A stretch of 64,000 nucleotides of DNA from CAWBRT01 sp963819175 (GTDB lineage Bacteria; Acidobacteriota; Terriglobia; Terriglobales; Acidobacteriaceae). The stretch is from positions 124,001 through 188,000 of the forward strand of contig CAWFVJ010000010.1 in the NCBI GenBank assembly GCA_963819175.1, in the 5' to 3' direction. Of this stretch, positions 37,384 through 45,616 are shown piece by piece (position 1 is the stretch's first letter; the number at the start of each line of letters is the position of its first letter). The notes beneath the pieces are model-generated. The model saw only the letters and a program-made list of their open reading frames with translations, ran no database searches and was not told the origin of the DNA. A program made the translations under genes and the position numbers.

Positions 37384-39096
37384 TTACTTCAACTGAATTG
37401 GCCGCCTGATCATTTGCTTCAGATGCGCACCGGCCGGAACGATCGGGTACACCGAATCCTCCTGTTCCACCTTGAAATCGATAAGCACCGGCCCGGAGCG
37501 CTCGCGGGCCTCGCGGATAGCGGGCAGCACCCCGCCGCATTCCGCGACGCTGACGCCGCGCAGTCCGAACACTTCGGCCAGAGCGGCAAAGTCGGGGCTC
37601 ATGATCGGAGAGAACGAATAGTTCTTCTCGTAAAAGAACTCCTGCCACTGCCGCACCATGCCGAGATAGCCGTTGTTGATGACAGCGATGTTGATCTTGA
37701 GTTTCTCCTGCACCAGCGTCATCAGTTCGGGAGTGCTCATCTGCAAACCACCGTCTCCGATGACCGCCCAGACTTCGGCGTCGGGGCGCGCCATCTTGGC
37801 ACCGATTGCGGCAGGCAGGGCGAAGCCCATGGTGCCGAAGCCGCCGGAGGTGATCAACGAGCGCGGACGATCGTGCTTGTAGTACTGGGCCTCCCACATC
37901 TGGTGCTGGCCCACGTCGGTGACAACGATGGCATCGCCCCGGGTTTCGCACCAGAGATCGCGAATCACGTGCGCGGCGTAGAGGTGGCCGTCCTCGTCAA
38001 GATTCTGAATGTCGTTAACGGCTGCGGTTTCCCTGAGCTCGTGGATGTAGTCGAGCCACCCCGCATGCATCGCGGGCTCCACGCTTTTCAGCAGAGCGGA
38101 AAGAACCTCGCGCAGATCGCCGAGGAGCCCGACATCGACTTTGACGTTCTTGTTGATCTCTGTGGGATCGATCTCGACATGGATCTTGCGAGCCAGCGGC
38201 GCGAACTGCCGTGGATCGCCCGTCACGCGATCATCAAAGCGCATGCCCAAGGCGATCAGCAGGTCTGATTCCTGGATTGCCGTGTTCACCCACGAGTCGC
38301 CATGCATACCCATCATGCCAAGGTTGAGGCGATGCGAAGCCGGGAAACCGCCAATCCCCAGCAGCGTGACTGCCACTGGGATATCGGCGCGCTCGGCCAG
38401 TGTGCGCAGTTGCTCCATGGCTCCCGAAAGGATGACACCGTTGCCGGCGAGGATCACCGGGCGCTCGGCTTGGCGAATCAATTCGAGAGCGCGCTTGAGA
38501 TCCGCAGCAGCAGGCAATTTGCGGGTGCGAAGCGGCAGATCCCTCCCGCCGGCGCTTGCGCCGTACATGCACATGCCCTGTTGAGCGTCCTTGGAAATGT
38601 CAATGAGCACTGGCCCCGGACGGCCGGAGCGCGCCACGTGAAAAGCTTCATGCACGGTCTTTTCGACCTCGGCCGGATTCGTGACCAGGTAATTGCGCTT
38701 GGTGATAGCAGCGGTAACCGAGGTGATGTTCACCTCCTGAAACGCATTGGTGCCAATCACTTTGCTGTGGACTTGGCCGGTGATGCAGACGATCGGCGAA
38801 GAGTCGAGCATGGCTGTGGCTATGCCGGTCACCATGTTGGTTGCGCCCGGACCCGAGGTCGCAAGCGCGACGCCAACCTCTCCCGAGGCGCGGGCGTATC
38901 CGTCAGCCATGTGGGTTGCGCCCTGCTCGTGTCTGGCAAGCACATGATGAATCTTCGAGTGCTTCAGGGCGTCGTAGACCGGCAGAATTGCCCCCCCCGG
39001 ATACCCGAATACCTGGCGCACTCCTTCGGCCTCAAGGCACTTCCAGAGAACCTGGGCGCCTGTCATCATCCGTGATTTGTTATCTGCATCCGCCAT
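37384..39096 (-). CDS. ilvB: Acetolactate synthase large subunit
   Basis: 570 residues from the ATG at 39096. ThDP enzyme that makes 2-acetolactate from pyruvate, or acetohydroxybutyrate with 2-oxobutyrate, the first common step of branched-chain amino acid synthesis. The catalytic Glu57 is in LARHEQGATHMADGYARASG; AFQEVNITSVTAAITKRNYL and MRFDDRVTGDPRQF are typical; VIGDGGLQMSTPELMTLVQE to INNGYLGMVRQWQEFF is the ThDP/Mg motif. No small subunit (ilvN), ilvC or ilvD follows; the next gene downstream is convergent AsmA. A leader peptide and attenuator precede it. Confidence 0.95.
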   Translation of the reverse strand: MADADNKSRMMTGAQVLWKCLEAEGVRQVFGYPGGAILPVYDALKHSKIHHVLARHEQGATHMADGYARASGEVGVALATSGPGATNMVTGIATAMLDSSPIVCITGQVHSKVIGTNAFQEVNITSVTAAITKRNYLVTNPAEVEKTVHEAFHVARSGRPGPVLIDISKDAQQGMCMYGASAGGRDLPLRTRKLPAAADLKRALELIRQAERPVILAGNGVILSGAMEQLRTLAERADIPVAVTLLGIGGFPASHRLNLGMMGMHGDSWVNTAIQESDLLIALGMRFDDRVTGDPRQFAPLARKIHVEIDPTEINKNVKVDVGLLGDLREVLSALLKSVEPAMHAGWLDYIHELRETAAVNDIQNLDEDGHLYAAHVIRDLWCETRGDAIVVTDVGQHQMWEAQYYKHDRPRSLITSGGFGTMGFALPAAIGAKMARPDAEVWAVIGDGGLQMSTPELMTLVQEKLKINIAVINNGYLGMVRQWQEFFYEKNYSFSPIMSPDFAALAEVFGLRGVSVAECGGVLPAIREARERSGPVLIDFKVEQEDSVYPIVPAGAHLKQMIRRPIQLK

Positions 39097-39150
39097 GATC
39101 CTTATCCTCTTTGTCTGGCTTCCCGGCCGCCGCTGCCGCGAAAAGCCACG

Positions 39151-39229
39151 CTAAAAACAAAAAGGCCGTCATCTTTAGGATGACGGCCCTTTTAAAACCC
39201 TTACTTACAAGGCGTCATCCCGAGATGAG
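39151..39229 (-). promoter_or_regulatory. Transcription attenuator of ilvB
   Basis: On the minus strand, arm 1 (CTCATC, 39229-39224) can pair with arm 2 (GATGA within 39220-39213). Arm 2 GGATGACG pairs with arm 3 CGTCATCC (39185-39178) as antiterminator. Arm 3 GGCCGTCATC (39188-39179) pairs with arm 4 GATGACGGCC (39173-39164), a perfect 10-bp stem followed by TTTTTGTTTTT, a strong terminator. The leader stop codon lies in arm 2. Stalling at Ile/Val codons would cover arm 1 and favour read-through; completion would cover arm 2 and terminate. Confidence 0.85.
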
Positions 39230-39277
39230 CGGAATAATGCTAATAATAATGACGCTAATTCGTACGGAGGTTCCCAC
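39215..39277 (-). CDS. ilvB leader peptide (Ile/Val-rich)
   Basis: From the GTG at 39277 the frame reads about 20 residues: MGTSVRISVIIISIIPLISG, then TGA. Seven Ile, two Val and one Leu among 20 residues, with a run of Ile codons (mostly ATT) just before the arm-1 sequence, is what a branched-chain attenuator leader should look like. A longer alternative begins at ATG 39340 (about 41 residues, MSTDPTTRVDF). Which start is used is not decided, because neither has a strong ribosome site. Confidence 0.75.
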   Translation of the reverse strand: MGTSVRISVIIISIIPLISG

Positions 39278-39500
39278 GCAGAAAGACTCAAGCGCCGGGC
39301 CTTGCCCGAAGTCGACGCGAGTTGTGGGATCGGTGGACATGAATCCAAAGTACCAGCCAACAAGTGATATCACAACCCGACTGGTTGTGCAATCAATTCG
39401 TTTCTCTGGAGAGCACCCGGTTCGCCAACACCCCCTAAAAGTGACTGGCCGGGCTGCACCGCTTTCGCCGGCCACATCCAATAATCCGCCGGTAATTGCC

Positions 39501-40247
39501 ATGAGCAGTGCGCATTTTGGGTCAGTGGGTGCCTGCGCGGCGGGCAGGACTCAACCACGCCAAATTTCCGGCTTATCCTTCCTCTGCGTTGCTTTGCTGC
39601 TGATTGCAAACTGCGCCAGTGCGTTGGGGCAAACTACGGCTCCCGCGCAGCCGCAGCCTCTATCCGTCGGCATTCAAGCACTGCCCATCGGTGCCGCCGG
39701 AGAGGCGTACAGCTTCCAACTCACTGCCGGCGGGGGCACGCCGCCAGTGCTATGGCAACTCGTGCAGGGCAGCCTCCCTCCCGGCATTCAACTCGACGAA
39801 GCTTCCGGACTGCTGCTGGGCACGCCCCGGTCGACTGGCGACTTCCGTTTCATTCTTACCGCAACCGATTCCGCCTCGCCTCGCTCGGTCGCCCGTGCCG
39901 AGTTCACGCTAAAGATAGCCCCGGCGCTCACGATTGTCTGGAATCCCGCGCCCAGCGTGCAGAGCGACACAATCTCCGGGCAGCTTGCGGTCTCCAACAA
40001 CTTGGACGCGAGCCTTGACCTCACGGTGATTGTGGTGGCGATCAACGAATCCGGAAAAGCGTTCGTTTTGGGGTATCAACACTTTTCGCTGTCGCCGCGC
40101 ACTTCCAACCTGGCGATCCCCTTTGCCTCAAGCCTCCCCTTTGGGGGCTATGTCGTTCACGCGGATGCGATCGCCGAGGATACAAATACAAATTCCATCT
40201 ATCGCGCCCTCCTTGACTCCTCCGGCTTAACCGTCAGCCCGCCATAA
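39501..40247 (+). CDS. Secreted protein with an Ig-like putative (He_PIG) domain
   Basis: ATG 39501 (MSSAHFGSVGACAAGRTQ) gives a long basic n-region, a hydrophobic core (LSFLCVALLLIANCASALGQ) and a signal-peptidase-like site. After that a repeat-type Ig domain reads IGAAGEAYSFQLTAGGGTPP, VLWQLVQGSLPPGIQLDEA and GLLLGTPRSTGDFRFILTAT, which matches putative Ig domains (about residues 60-135). A second beta domain follows (about 145-245). About 248 residues. Function is unknown; these domains commonly mediate adhesion or ligand contact at the surface. The ribosome site is weak. Confidence 0.6.
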   Translation: MSSAHFGSVGACAAGRTQPRQISGLSFLCVALLLIANCASALGQTTAPAQPQPLSVGIQALPIGAAGEAYSFQLTAGGGTPPVLWQLVQGSLPPGIQLDEASGLLLGTPRSTGDFRFILTATDSASPRSVARAEFTLKIAPALTIVWNPAPSVQSDTISGQLAVSNNLDASLDLTVIVVAINESGKAFVLGYQHFSLSPRTSNLAIPFASSLPFGGYVVHADAIAEDTNTNSIYRALLDSSGLTVSPP

Positions 40248-40307
40248 ACTTCTGTCAGGCTTTCTTTAATAGCTGCTGAAGGACTGCCGCCGACGTAGTT
40301 TCCGGCC

Positions 40308-42056
40308 TCACAAAGTTGGAGCCGTGGTGTTACTCGTGGCGAGGGATCGGATTTCAGCCTCAAGTGCATCGAGACGCGCCAGGGCATTGTCGACGGCCGC
40401 AGCGCCTTCCGCTTGCAGTTTTTGCGCGTGGGCGAGGGCGCGTTCCGCCACTGCGGTGACCTCCCGCAAAAGGATGCGAATTTCGGTTTCCAGCCAGTGC
40501 CGGCTTTCCAGCACCCGGTTGTCCACATCACTGCGAACCCGTGCGCTGTTCCATTCCAGCAACTGATCCAGGAACTGCTGCGCGTCTCGATGGAACGAGT
40601 TGTATGCTGCAACCGCACCCAGCGCAAAGTCGGCGACGAGGCGAAAAGGCGATGCCGGCGCCGCGATGCGCTCCAGCAGGTTGAAGTGGAACTCGGAGCG
40701 CGCTCTGAATCCTTTTTCCGGGTCGAGGGCGCGCGGAAGCTGCGCCAGTTCCGGCAGACCGGTCGTGGCTAATCTGTTGAGGAACTCGTTCGCGAATTCA
40801 ACGAAGCGCTGAGCAACAGCCTTGTAAGCTCGCTCGGCATCGTGCTCTTCGCGCTCAAGCCACGGCAGCAACCGCTCCTTTGCTATTTGTTGGGCGGCGT
40901 GCATCAGTTCGCGACGGAATACAGGTCCACTCTTCTTGCGCGGCAAACTATGAAACGCGTGGTCGAGTTCTTGTCGTGCCTCCGGTTGCATCTTCGCCAG
41001 AAACGCTCGTCGACGGTCGCCAAACATGTCGGAAAGATGGTGCTGCTCGGCTGTGAAAAGGTAGCCAAGCTCGCGCATGGATCGTTCGGCCTGCGCAAGA
41101 GTCTCACGCAACTGGGCGATCCGGCGCTGCGACTCCTCGACCGGGCGCCGCAATGCTTGCCGCTCTTCGGCAATGATCCGAAGCAGTTGCTCCGCGGTGC
41201 GCGCCAAAGCGCGCTGTGCCGATTCGCGCACCAGATTGCTTCCGGAGCCATCAACCAGCTCTTGCAGTGCCGAGACCAGCTTCTTCCAGTCGCGTCCGGA
41301 ACCGCGATTCTCGATCTGTTCCGTCGCGCTGGTTTCGAAGATTACTGGAACCGGCCGGTTCAGCCGCTTTTCAAGCACGCGCCGAGCAAAGGCGGTTGCC
41401 GTAGCCAACTCGCCTGGATTCACGCGGTCTGCCTTGTTCAACACGAACAATAAGTTGCTGACCAGCTTCGCGACGCTTTCGACGATGGCAAGTTCTTCGC
41501 CGGAGATGGGCGGATCGGCGCCGATGACAATGATCGCGGCATCGATGTGCGGAATGAAATCGTGCGTGGCGGCCGTATTGCCGGCGAACACCGAACCCAG
41601 CCCAGGCGTGTCGACAAAACACATGCCGGACGAAAGCAGGGGGCTGGGAAAAAAGACTTCCACGCCTGCAACTGCTTTTGCATTCTCCGGGTTTTTGTCT
41701 TCGGAGACATACTCATCCAGCTTGTCTATGGGAACAGCCGCCCAATCCTTTGTTTGAAAGCGTATCCGCGCCGAGCGGTGGTCGCCATGCCGAATGACGG
41801 TCGGCACCGTGGTGACCGGCACGACGCCCACGGGAAGAATCGAAGCACCCATCAGGGCATTGATCAGGGTCGATTTGCCCCGCTTGAACTGACCGACGCA
41901 AGCGACATAGAACCGGCCCTCCGCAACCCTCTCGGCCACGGAGCGAGCATCGCCGGAGGTGTACTCCGCACCAAACTCGTCGGCAATAGCAGCCAGGCGC
42001 AGGAGTACCGCATCGCCTGCTAATTGCGCGATCGCTTCAATGGGCGTCGTGTCCAT
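40308..42056 (-). CDS. Dynamin-family GTPase
   Basis: 582 residues. P-loop GQFKRGKST at about 55-63, switch Thr in GVVPVTTVPTVIRHGDHR, FVDTPGLGSVF (G3) and FVLNKADRVNP (G4) show a dynamin-type GTPase domain. A long, largely helical region with hydrophobic spans follows (PFRLVADFALGAVAAYNSF), then a coiled tail. Bacterial dynamin-like proteins bind and remodel membranes under GTP control. Last gene of an operon: stop 40308, start only six bases after the phosphoesterase stop. Membrane stress repair is suggested by context with an ion antiporter. Confidence 0.85.
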   Translation of the reverse strand: MDTTPIEAIAQLAGDAVLLRLAAIADEFGAEYTSGDARSVAERVAEGRFYVACVGQFKRGKSTLINALMGASILPVGVVPVTTVPTVIRHGDHRSARIRFQTKDWAAVPIDKLDEYVSEDKNPENAKAVAGVEVFFPSPLLSSGMCFVDTPGLGSVFAGNTAATHDFIPHIDAAIIVIGADPPISGEELAIVESVAKLVSNLLFVLNKADRVNPGELATATAFARRVLEKRLNRPVPVIFETSATEQIENRGSGRDWKKLVSALQELVDGSGSNLVRESAQRALARTAEQLLRIIAEERQALRRPVEESQRRIAQLRETLAQAERSMRELGYLFTAEQHHLSDMFGDRRRAFLAKMQPEARQELDHAFHSLPRKKSGPVFRRELMHAAQQIAKERLLPWLEREEHDAERAYKAVAQRFVEFANEFLNRLATTGLPELAQLPRALDPEKGFRARSEFHFNLLERIAAPASPFRLVADFALGAVAAYNSFHRDAQQFLDQLLEWNSARVRSDVDNRVLESRHWLETEIRILLREVTAVAERALAHAQKLQAEGAAAVDNALARLDALEAEIRSLATSNTTAPTL

Positions 42057-42061
42057 GCCGA

Positions 42062-42751
42062 TTAGACGGAGCCCGTGCGCAGGACCGTCGCGAGATCTTG
42101 GCGTATGTCGGCGGGCACGGGCATATGCTGAATGCGCTCCAAGGCGCGCTCCAGGTCATAGGAAAACTGTTTCAGTTCGAACTTCCCGTCCTCCCACACC
42201 GCGTAGCACGCGTCTGGTTTGCCGGTCTTTGGTTGCCCCAGACTGCCGGGGTTAACCACGGTTGTTTGCCCCACAGGTCTAACGAATGGCGTATGCGTGT
42301 GGCCAACCAGAAGATAGTCCGCCTGAATGCTCTCAACCTCCTGCCGCCAGCGCTCCGAGTCCTGTGGGCAATACCCGAAGAGCGGATCGGTTGGAATGGC
42401 ATGGCACAGCAGGAACCGCTTACCATCACGCTCCAGGATTCTTGTGTTGGGCAGACCGCGAAGAAACTCTTTCGCTTCTTCATCCAACTCGGCAGTACTG
42501 AACTGCATGGTGGCGCTGGCCATCGCGTGATAGCGAGGATTGCAGCGCGGGTCCACGTCGAATCCCACTGCATTGTCGTGATTGCCCCGAACCACAGCGG
42601 CGGCCTGACCACGCACAAAATTCACGACCTCGCGGGGTTGTGGCCCATAGTCGACGAGATCTCCCAGCACCCAAAGCTCATCGCCGGACTCCGGCAGCGC
42701 GGAGAGCGCGTCGAAGTTGCCATGCAAGTCTGAGATGACGACGATCTTCAT
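42062..42751 (-). CDS. Calcineurin-like metallophosphoesterase (YfcE-type)
   Basis: 229 residues. Metal-binding motifs are in order: VVISDLHGN (Asp, His), LGDLVDYGPQPREV (GDxVD), VVRGNHDNAV (GNHD), LCHAIPT, and LVGHTHTPF (GHTH). The size fits the YfcE/MJ0936-like phosphodiesterase family that cleaves phosphodiester bonds in small molecules or nucleotides; some members act on diadenosine or cyclic compounds. No signal peptide. It lies between UspA and the dynamin-like GTPase in one operon. The substrate cannot be read from sequence. Confidence 0.88.
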   Translation of the reverse strand: MKIVVISDLHGNFDALSALPESGDELWVLGDLVDYGPQPREVVNFVRGQAAAVVRGNHDNAVGFDVDPRCNPRYHAMASATMQFSTAELDEEAKEFLRGLPNTRILERDGKRFLLCHAIPTDPLFGYCPQDSERWRQEVESIQADYLLVGHTHTPFVRPVGQTTVVNPGSLGQPKTGKPDACYAVWEDGKFELKQFSYDLERALERIQHMPVPADIRQDLATVLRTGSV

Positions 42752-42757
42752 CGCGAC

Positions 42758-43195
42758 TCACTTCACCAACAGCACCGGACAATGTGCGTACCGAAGCACG
42801 CGTTCCGAGACCGAGCCAAGAACCATTTTTGTAAACAGCGAGGTTCCTCTCCGCCCGACAACGATCAGATCGAAATGCTCCTCTTCGGCGCGGTGAATCA
42901 GCTGCTCTCCGGGATGGCCAACGGCAAATGCGGTTTCGATGGTTACACCCTGCTCTTTTCCCCGCTCGACAACCTTCTTCAGGCCCGCTTCGAAATGTTC
43001 GTGCGCATCGTCCAGCGCCGCCTCCAACTCCACAGAGGTTGGCGGTTCGGGAGGGCGCGCCACCGCCAGCGCCAGCACGTATGCATCATGACATCGAGCA
43101 ATCGCGATGGCGGCATCGATTGCTTTTTCGGACTGCTCGGACCCGTCGTAACCAACCAAAATCCTTTGAAAACGCGTATGTCTCCTGTGCTCCAT
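42758..43195 (-). CDS. Universal stress protein (UspA family)
   Basis: 145 residues with GGAGG before the ATG. FQRILVGYDGSEQSEKAIDA at the start and the ATP-binding pattern VVGRRGTSLFTKMVLGSVSE (G-x2-G-x8-GS) near the end indicate a nucleotide-binding Usp. It immediately follows the cation/proton antiporter gene, an association known in many bacteria, where Usp proteins can control transport. Spacing to the phosphoesterase is six bases. Confidence 0.9.
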   Translation of the reverse strand: MEHRRHTRFQRILVGYDGSEQSEKAIDAAIAIARCHDAYVLALAVARPPEPPTSVELEAALDDAHEHFEAGLKKVVERGKEQGVTIETAFAVGHPGEQLIHRAEEEHFDLIVVGRRGTSLFTKMVLGSVSERVLRYAHCPVLLVK

Positions 43196-43203
43196 AGCGC
43201 CTC

Positions 43204-44415
43204 CTAGTCTGCGTCTGCAAGCGTCGGCGAAGTATGGGCCGGCACTTGCTGTACGGTCTTCGCGGCCTTCGGAAGCAGATGTCTCGGCATAAAGAAGGCG
43301 TTCGCGATGACGGTCGGGATAACGGCACTGCCGATTACAGTTGCCACCAAGAACGAATACTGGCCTTCGGTGATGATGCCGTGGCTCAATCCAAACAACG
43401 ACGAAATGGTCCCGAACGTCAGGCCGGTTGACATCATCAACGTGTAATAGAGGCCCTCTTCCCGCTGATACTTAAAAGCTCTTACGGCGGGCAGCAGACC
43501 AACAATTTTGGAGAACATCTTGGCGAAGAACAATACAACGAAGACCAGCGGGGCGGCAACCAACGCCGGAACCGAAACGAACGATCCCGCGCGCAGGAAG
43601 TAAAAGGGCGTCAGCAGCCCAAAGGTCAAGGTGCGCAAGCGGCGTATGAGAGTGTGATCCTTGCCGACTGTGCCCGCCAAGACCATGCCGATGATGTAGG
43701 CCGGCAACACCGCTTCGCTGCCCGACCACACCGCAAGTCCTCCCATGGCGAACAGCACGAACAGGAGGTATTTCGCCTCCATTTCCGACGCTCGACCACC
43801 GTATTTGTGGAAAAACTTCGGGGTCAGGAACGGCAAAACGGCGAACACCAGGACAGAAACGACGACAAAGATCAGCGTCCGGATGGTGAATGGCGAGAAG
43901 ATCAAACCGAGCGCGATGACCGTGCCCAGATCATTCACAAAACAAGCCGCCAGGATCGCTTTGCCAAAATCAGTCTTGTTGAACCCGAGTTCCAGCATGA
44001 CCGCATAGACCACGGCAACCGAGGTTGTACTTAGAGCGACTCCGGCCAACCAACTGGGGCGCGTCGCCCAGTGCAGCACGTAGTGCGCAATCGCCGTGCA
44101 GCCAAGAAAGGGGCCGAAAAAGCCTACGAGCCCCACGACTGTAGCTTCTTTCCATTTGGCGCGGAAAATCACGGGATCGAGTTCGGCGCCGGCCAGGAAG
44201 GTGAGGACAACCGCGCCCGTTCCGGCAAGGAAAGCAATCCAGCCCGCCTTTGCCCCAAGCCCACCATGACCGATAAAGGTCATAATGACGAATTGAGCAA
44301 CCGTGCCAACGATAATCTCTGTAAGCGCCGTCGAAATCTTGAACCAAATTGCAAACAGCGTGGCGATGAGCGCCAAGCCCACCCACAACGCGGCGAGTAC
44401 CCACACGTTCTCCAT
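43204..44415 (-). CDS. Cation:proton antiporter (CPA2/KefB-like)
   Basis: 403 residues starting MENVWVLAALWVGLALIATL, with GGAG upstream. About 12-13 predicted membrane spans. The segment ILAACFVNDLGTVIALGLIF contains the conserved Asn-Asp of the CPA2 sodium or potassium/proton exchange site. No C-terminal RCK/NAD-binding domain is present. First gene of the four-gene operon, followed after eight bases by UspA. Ion specificity (Na or K) is not clear. Confidence 0.88.
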   Translation of the reverse strand: MENVWVLAALWVGLALIATLFAIWFKISTALTEIIVGTVAQFVIMTFIGHGGLGAKAGWIAFLAGTGAVVLTFLAGAELDPVIFRAKWKEATVVGLVGFFGPFLGCTAIAHYVLHWATRPSWLAGVALSTTSVAVVYAVMLELGFNKTDFGKAILAACFVNDLGTVIALGLIFSPFTIRTLIFVVVSVLVFAVLPFLTPKFFHKYGGRASEMEAKYLLFVLFAMGGLAVWSGSEAVLPAYIIGMVLAGTVGKDHTLIRRLRTLTFGLLTPFYFLRAGSFVSVPALVAAPLVFVVLFFAKMFSKIVGLLPAVRAFKYQREEGLYYTLMMSTGLTFGTISSLFGLSHGIITEGQYSFLVATVIGSAVIPTVIANAFFMPRHLLPKAAKTVQQVPAHTSPTLADAD

Positions 44416-44686
44416 CGAACGCAGCTCCTTAATTTATAGTGGACCGTTGCCGGGGAACTTGACTCCGCGACAAGAATCTCTGTCAGGAGTCATCATCTGT
44501 CCCGGCGATTGGTGGGACAGCGGTTAAAGGTGAACTCCTTCACCCGTACTTCAATATCTTTAAGATGGAACGAAAAGTCAAGTGGATGCTGCGGCTTAGA
44601 TGCCAGAGATACGAGCACGCTAAAGGGTGTTATCAACCGCCGCAAGAAATGTGCGGCGGGGTACGTAGACCGCCTCTTCATCATTC

Positions 44687-45598
44687 CTAAGCGTTTGGTC
44701 GAGTTCCACGAGCGAATCTATCAACCTGCCGTACCGGAGCGACGCGGCTCACCCTCGAATGGAATGCCGCGGTTCCCGGATTCACAATTTGCCCCTTCTT
44801 GATGGCGTACATGTCTTGGTCAGCAGCATCCAGAACTTCGTCCAGGGTTTGGCCGTCTTTCCACTCTGCCACCCCAACACTTACGCTCACATCCAACCCC
44901 TCAAGATGGCGGCCCTTGTTCCAGCGGTTCAGATAATCCGTAATCCGCCCTATGACAATACCCGCGTTTTCCATCGAGGTGTTACCCAGAACGATGAGAA
45001 ACTCATCTCCACCGTAACGCACAACGGCATCGGAGCCACGGGTCGAACTTTTGAGCAGTCCTGCGATTTCCGCGAGAACAAAATCGCCAGTGAGATGTCC
45101 AAATCGCGTGTTCACCTCTTTGAAACGATCAAGGTCCAGCAGCAGGAAGGTAAGCGGCTCTTGTGTGCGTCGGGCATGGCTGATATACCGTCCCGCCATT
45201 TCATCGAGGGAGCGGCGGTTATAGACATCGGTCAGAGGATCAGTGAACGATTGCAGCCGGATCAGTTCGCTTTGGACAGCAGTGCCAACCAAGTTCCGAC
45301 GCGTTCGGCGCAACTCAGTGCGCCGGACTGCGATATACGTGTTCAACAGGAGCAAGCAAGAAACCACCACGAGGAACATTCGCTTGGAAACCGTGACCTC
45401 GAAGCGTATGTCGCTTTGTTGCCGAAAGACCGACGGAAATAGGATAAAGAGCAGTCCGAAGGTAGCGACAAGACCACTCAAAGCGACAACGAGCCACAAC
45501 TCCCAGTCGCGCTTCTCTAGTCGAGAAAGTTCTTGACTCACCCTCGATAAGAGAGTGTCGGCTGCGACAGGGGTGTTTTCTTTCGGCCTGAAATTCAT
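44687..45598 (-). CDS. Membrane diguanylate cyclase (GGDEF)
   Basis: ATG at 45598 with AAGG nine bases upstream (a GTG at 45613 is the alternative). 303 residues. Two membrane segments (about 34-55 and 73-91) bracket a short periplasmic loop; the GGDEF domain is residues 115-285. The active site reads GGDEF at 196-200 and the inhibitory I-site RGSD is at 187-190, five residues ahead of it. So it should make cyclic di-GMP and be feedback-inhibited. It is 18 bases after the triple-PilZ gene, probably one operon. Confidence 0.92.
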   Translation of the reverse strand: MNFRPKENTPVAADTLLSRVSQELSRLEKRDWELWLVVALSGLVATFGLLFILFPSVFRQQSDIRFEVTVSKRMFLVVVSCLLLLNTYIAVRRTELRRTRRNLVGTAVQSELIRLQSFTDPLTDVYNRRSLDEMAGRYISHARRTQEPLTFLLLDLDRFKEVNTRFGHLTGDFVLAEIAGLLKSSTRGSDAVVRYGGDEFLIVLGNTSMENAGIVIGRITDYLNRWNKGRHLEGLDVSVSVGVAEWKDGQTLDEVLDAADQDMYAIKKGQIVNPGTAAFHSRVSRVAPVRQVDRFARGTRPNA

Positions 45599-45616
45599 AG
45601 ATGACCTTTTCACAAC

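Larger units (their letters stand above)
39097..39500. other. ilvB leader region, divergent to a secreted protein gene
   Basis: Holds the minus-strand ilvB leader peptide and attenuator (listed separately). On the plus side it precedes the signal-peptide protein starting at 39501. Nothing else is evident. Confidence 0.75.
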
